From an uncultured Lachnospiraceae bacterium (GTDB lineage Bacteria > Bacillota > Clostridia > Lachnospirales > Lachnospiraceae), in NCBI GenBank assembly GCA_902796695.1, contig CADBQE010000011.1, forward strand, positions 1 to 7,731: a stretch of DNA of 7,731 nucleotides, written 5' to 3'. A model generated the notes under the pieces. The model was given only the letters and a program-made list of their open reading frames with translations, made no database searches and was not told the DNA's origin. Below are positions 5,876 to 7,731 of the stretch, piece after piece (position 1 is the first letter of the stretch; every line of letters starts with the position of its first letter). The translations under genes and the position numbers were made by a program.

Positions 5876-5922
5876 TGCCGCCGGAAAAAAGGAAATCGAT
5901 CCCGTTCCCCTTTCCGGCAGGG
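5876..5922 (-). other. Imperfect inverted repeat between the J-domain gene and the gtrA-like gene
   Basis: Read on the minus strand, CCTGCCGGAAA just after the J-domain gene stop can pair with TTTCCGGCGGCAGG downstream, with a three-base bulge. An inner GGAAA/TTTCC pairing is followed by six T. It could be a weak terminator or processing site that lowers gtrA-like gene expression. The stem is imperfect and the loop long, so the function is uncertain. Confidence 0.3.
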
Positions 5923-6723
5923 TCAGCAGCAGAACATCATGCGGCCGCAGCCGGAGCCGCCGCCGCAGCAGAAGGTGCTGCAGAGAATGTAAGTCCCGAT
6001 GCTGCGGCACAGGCTCGAGCCCATGGAGCGGCCGTAGCCGGAGCTCTGGGTCTCATACCAGCGGCCGCCGCCTTCCAGCTGCTGCAGGAGAGCGTTGTAT
6101 TCGTAGTTGTTCGGGTCCATCTGGACGGCGGTGCGGGCGTATTCCGTGGCCTTGATGTTGCTGCCCAGACCGCTGTTGGCGGCGGCCGCCAGATAGTACC
6201 AGTAGGCACCGTGATTTTCAAATGATCTCAGAAGGTTCCAGGCTTCCTGATAGTGGCCGGCATTGATGTAATTCACAGCGGACTGCAGATGCTGGACTTC
6301 CTCTTCCGTATAGCCGTCATAGGCCGGATTCCGCTGCTGGTACGCGCTGCCGTACGCCGTGCCGCCGAAACCGAACGGCCCGAAGCCAAAGCCGAACGGA
6401 CCGTAGCCGTAATCGGCCTGCGGATCCTGATACTGAGTACCGCCTCCTCCGTAACTGCTGCCGGCTCCGTACCCGCCCGCGCTTCCGTAACTGCTGCCGG
6501 GCCCGTAGGCGGAATAGCCCCGCTTGCCCTGCTCGCGGTCTTTCATGATCTGTTCGTAGGCCTGCTGGACCTGCTTGAATTTCTCCTCCGCCTGCGCGGC
6601 GTTCGGATTATTCACATTGGCATCCGGGTGATAGCGGCGGCTTAAGGTGCGGTAGGCCTTCTTGATCTCGTCATCCGTGGCGTCGTATTTCACACCCAGA
6701 ACCGCGTAAGGATCATACATCAT
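5923..6723 (-). CDS. J-domain protein with Gly/Tyr-rich linker, helical repeat region and Cys-rich tail
   Basis: The 266-residue protein starts with a J domain (about 3-66) carrying the HPD motif at residues 32-34 (RRYHPDAN), which stimulates Hsp70/DnaK ATPase. Residues 69-138 form a low-complexity Gly/Tyr/Phe/Ser linker, with repeats such as GSSYG and GPFGFG. Residues 139-216 are a TPR-like helical region (YINAGHYQEAWNLL, AYWYYLAAAANSGLG, AVQMDPNNYEYNALLQQL). The tail has seven cysteines (239, 248, 252, 253, 259, 265, 266) and ends in FCC. The DnaJ zinc-finger repeats and C-terminal substrate domains are missing, so this is a class C type J protein rather than DnaJ itself. The start overlaps the DUF5685 gene end by 11 bases, suggesting translational coupling. 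AGGGGG lies 8 bases before the ATG at 6723; the adjacent ATG at 6720 is an alternative. The client is unknown. Confidence 0.9.
   Translation of the reverse strand: MMYDPYAVLGVKYDATDDEIKKAYRTLSRRYHPDANVNNPNAAQAEEKFKQVQQAYEQIMKDREQGKRGYSAYGPGSSYGSAGGYGAGSSYGGGGTQYQDPQADYGYGPFGFGFGPFGFGGTAYGSAYQQRNPAYDGYTEEEVQHLQSAVNYINAGHYQEAWNLLRSFENHGAYWYYLAAAANSGLGSNIKATEYARTAVQMDPNNYEYNALLQQLEGGGRWYETQSSGYGRSMGSSLCRSIGTYILCSTFCCGGGSGCGRMMFCC
6371..6399. repeat. Short in-frame repeat encoding Phe/Gly units
   Basis: The octamer CCGAACGG occurs at 6371-6378 and 6392-6399, exactly 21 bp apart, inside a longer imperfect repeat (about 6366-6406). On the coding strand it gives two GPFGFG units in the linker of the J-domain protein. 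It looks like internal duplication by slippage. Confidence 0.6.
6448..6500. repeat. 17-bp direct repeat in the J-protein linker
   Basis: TCCGTAACTGCTGCCGG occurs identically at 6448-6464 and 6484-6500, 36 bp (12 codons) apart and in frame. It encodes the two GSSYG segments of the linker. Conservation at the DNA level suggests a recent duplication, and copy number may vary among strains. Confidence 0.7.
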
Positions 6724-7585
6724 GGCCGTCGCCCCCTTTCTCCGCCTGTGCCGCGGCTTTTTCTTTGTCTTTCTGTGATATTTCGTCAAAACGGGTCCAG
6801 ACGCCCGCATACAGGATATTCCGCAGCAGGTCTTCCCCCTGTACGATGGGAAGCCGTTCGAAGGCCAGCGTCGCCTCGCTCAGCACCTGTGTCAGGGCTT
6901 CCTGTACCCGGTCCGCCACCGCCATGCGGGTATTTCCCCAGACGGTAAACGGATTGTAGCTGCCGGAACGGATATCGTCCTCCAGATCCTCGTAGGCGTC
7001 CATCAGGTAGATAAATTTGCCCAGATAGAAGCCGATCTGGCGAAGGGTGGGAGACCAGACGTCTTCCTCCGTGACCAGCAGCTCGCCCAGCATGACGCCG
7101 GTGGCACCAGCCGGGGCGTCCGGATCCGGATCCCCGCTTTTCTCGATTTCGGCGATGCGGGCCAGATAGTCCCTGACGGCCTTCCCCTGCCGGGGATATT
7201 CGTGTTCCACCCGCTCCGCATGCTTCTTCATCAGGCCGGAAAGCGCTTTCGCGCTCAGCTTTTTATCATCCGCCCAGTCATCCAGCAGATTGTAATAGGC
7301 CAGCAGAAGATTCATGTCCGCGCCGTAGTCCAGAAAACGGTTCCGGACGATGGCATGGCGGCCTTTGGGATGGACCGGACACCAGATCGAATCGGTCTCC
7401 GTAGGCAGTTCATACAGGGCCGTGAGCAGCAGGACCACAAAAGTCATGTCATAGGACAGCGTGCTCTGACCGGACAGCCCGTGACGCTTTTTCAAGGCGC
7501 GGCAAAGGCCGCAGTAAAACGCCCGGTACGTTTCGTCGTCCCGGATCTTCAGCTCCGGCCTTGCCACCGTAATATAGCCAAACAT
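6713..7585 (-). CDS. DUF5685-family protein
   Basis: The 290-residue protein begins MFGYITVARPELKIRD and continues with TYRAFYCGLCRALKKRHG, the recognisable start of the DUF5685 family, whose function I do not know. It appears cytoplasmic, helical and without a signal peptide. A CxxC pair (Cys25, Cys28) and a CPVH pair (Cys69, His72) could bind a metal. Two acidic motifs stand out: DDWADD (102-107) and DAYEDLEDD (196-204), the second followed by RSGSYNPF. Their spacing and form recall the Mg-diphosphate-binding motifs of class I isoprenoid or phytoene/squalene synthases. That resemblance is an inference, not an assignment. AAGGAG (complement of 7591-7596), 5 bases before the ATG, fixes the start. 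It lies 20 bases after the zinc-ribbon gene stop and overlaps the J-domain gene start. Confidence 0.85.
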   Translation of the reverse strand: MFGYITVARPELKIRDDETYRAFYCGLCRALKKRHGLSGQSTLSYDMTFVVLLLTALYELPTETDSIWCPVHPKGRHAIVRNRFLDYGADMNLLLAYYNLLDDWADDKKLSAKALSGLMKKHAERVEHEYPRQGKAVRDYLARIAEIEKSGDPDPDAPAGATGVMLGELLVTEEDVWSPTLRQIGFYLGKFIYLMDAYEDLEDDIRSGSYNPFTVWGNTRMAVADRVQEALTQVLSEATLAFERLPIVQGEDLLRNILYAGVWTRFDEISQKDKEKAAAQAEKGGDGHDV

Positions 7586-7605
7586 AGATGCTCCTTAAGG
7601 ATCCG

Positions 7606-7731
7606 TCAGGTGCGGCGCTTGAAATGGTTGCCGCATTTGGGACAGGTGATCTCGATCTTTCCGCGGCCGGAAGGAACACGTACCCGCTGCTTGCAGGCCG
7701 GGCAGGCATAGATCTTATGGCCGGTGTCGGC
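7606..7731 (-). CDS. Zinc-ribbon protein, C-terminal end (5' part outside window)
   Basis: Only the last 41 residues are inside the window, reading leftward from the right edge to TGA at 7608-7606. They form a complete two-knuckle zinc ribbon: CPAC (visible residues 10-13) and CPKC (30-33), joined by a basic RVRVPSGRGKIEIT segment and ending FKRRT. Proteins with this ending, as I recall them in Clostridia, often carry membrane helices or a low-complexity region before the ribbon. That part is not visible here, so no further function is claimed. The gene ends 20 bases before the DUF5685 gene start, on the same strand and very likely in the same transcript. The pairing with DUF5685 and J-domain neighbours suggests a shared, uncharacterised role. 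Confidence 0.8.
   Translation of the reverse strand, partial: ADTGHKIYACPACKQRVRVPSGRGKIEITCPKCGNHFKRRT

Noticed and set aside
5834..6010. Upstream extension of the gtrA-like gene
   Set aside because: The added residues overlap the J-domain gene in another frame and are not GtrA-like. The ATG at 5833 gives a standard N-terminus.

Overview
This window looks like a chromosomal segment from a GC-rich member of the Clostridia (Firmicutes), plausibly an uncultured gut or rumen lineage. The evidence is the Gram-positive set uvrC-hprK-murB-whiA, strong AAGGAG-type ribosome binding sites, an L11 methyltransferase of Firmicutes form, and a J-domain/DUF5685/zinc-ribbon gene cluster of a kind I associate with Clostridia. 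No rRNA, tRNA, CRISPR array, phage gene or complete transposon was seen.

Left part, plus strand (1-4100): the C-terminal part of uvrC (nucleotide excision repair) runs in from the left edge. Its stop codon lies inside the first of two direct copies of a 27-bp imperfect palindrome resembling RAYT/REP-like repeats. The second copy is followed by a T-tract and may terminate uvrC. A GC-rich hairpin and a TTGCGG-17-TACAAT promoter then lead into hprK (HPr kinase/phosphorylase, carbon catabolite control). murB (peptidoglycan precursor reductase) and whiA (DNA-binding regulator linked to cell division) follow in a tight operon. The rapZ (yvcJ) and glmR (yvcK) genes often found between murB and whiA in Firmicutes are absent. 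An intrinsic terminator follows whiA.

Middle (4101-5440): prmA (ribosomal protein L11 methyltransferase) starts 14 bases beyond that terminator. Downstream is a short open frame with no usable start codon and lower third-position GC, possibly a gene remnant. A strong 11-bp-stem terminator then separates the two converging transcription units.

Right part, minus strand (7731-5429): transcription enters from the right edge through four genes. They are the C-terminal end of a zinc-ribbon protein, a DUF5685-type protein, a J-domain protein with a Gly/Tyr/Phe-rich linker, a repeat-like helical region and a Cys-rich tail, and a small GtrA-like four-helix membrane protein. The first three are tightly spaced and probably form a functional unit of unknown role. 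The DUF5685 protein has two acidic motifs about 94 residues apart (DDWADD and DAYEDLEDD) that recall the metal-binding motifs of isoprenoid synthases, plus CxxC and CxxH pairs. This cluster is the best candidate in the window for undescribed biology.
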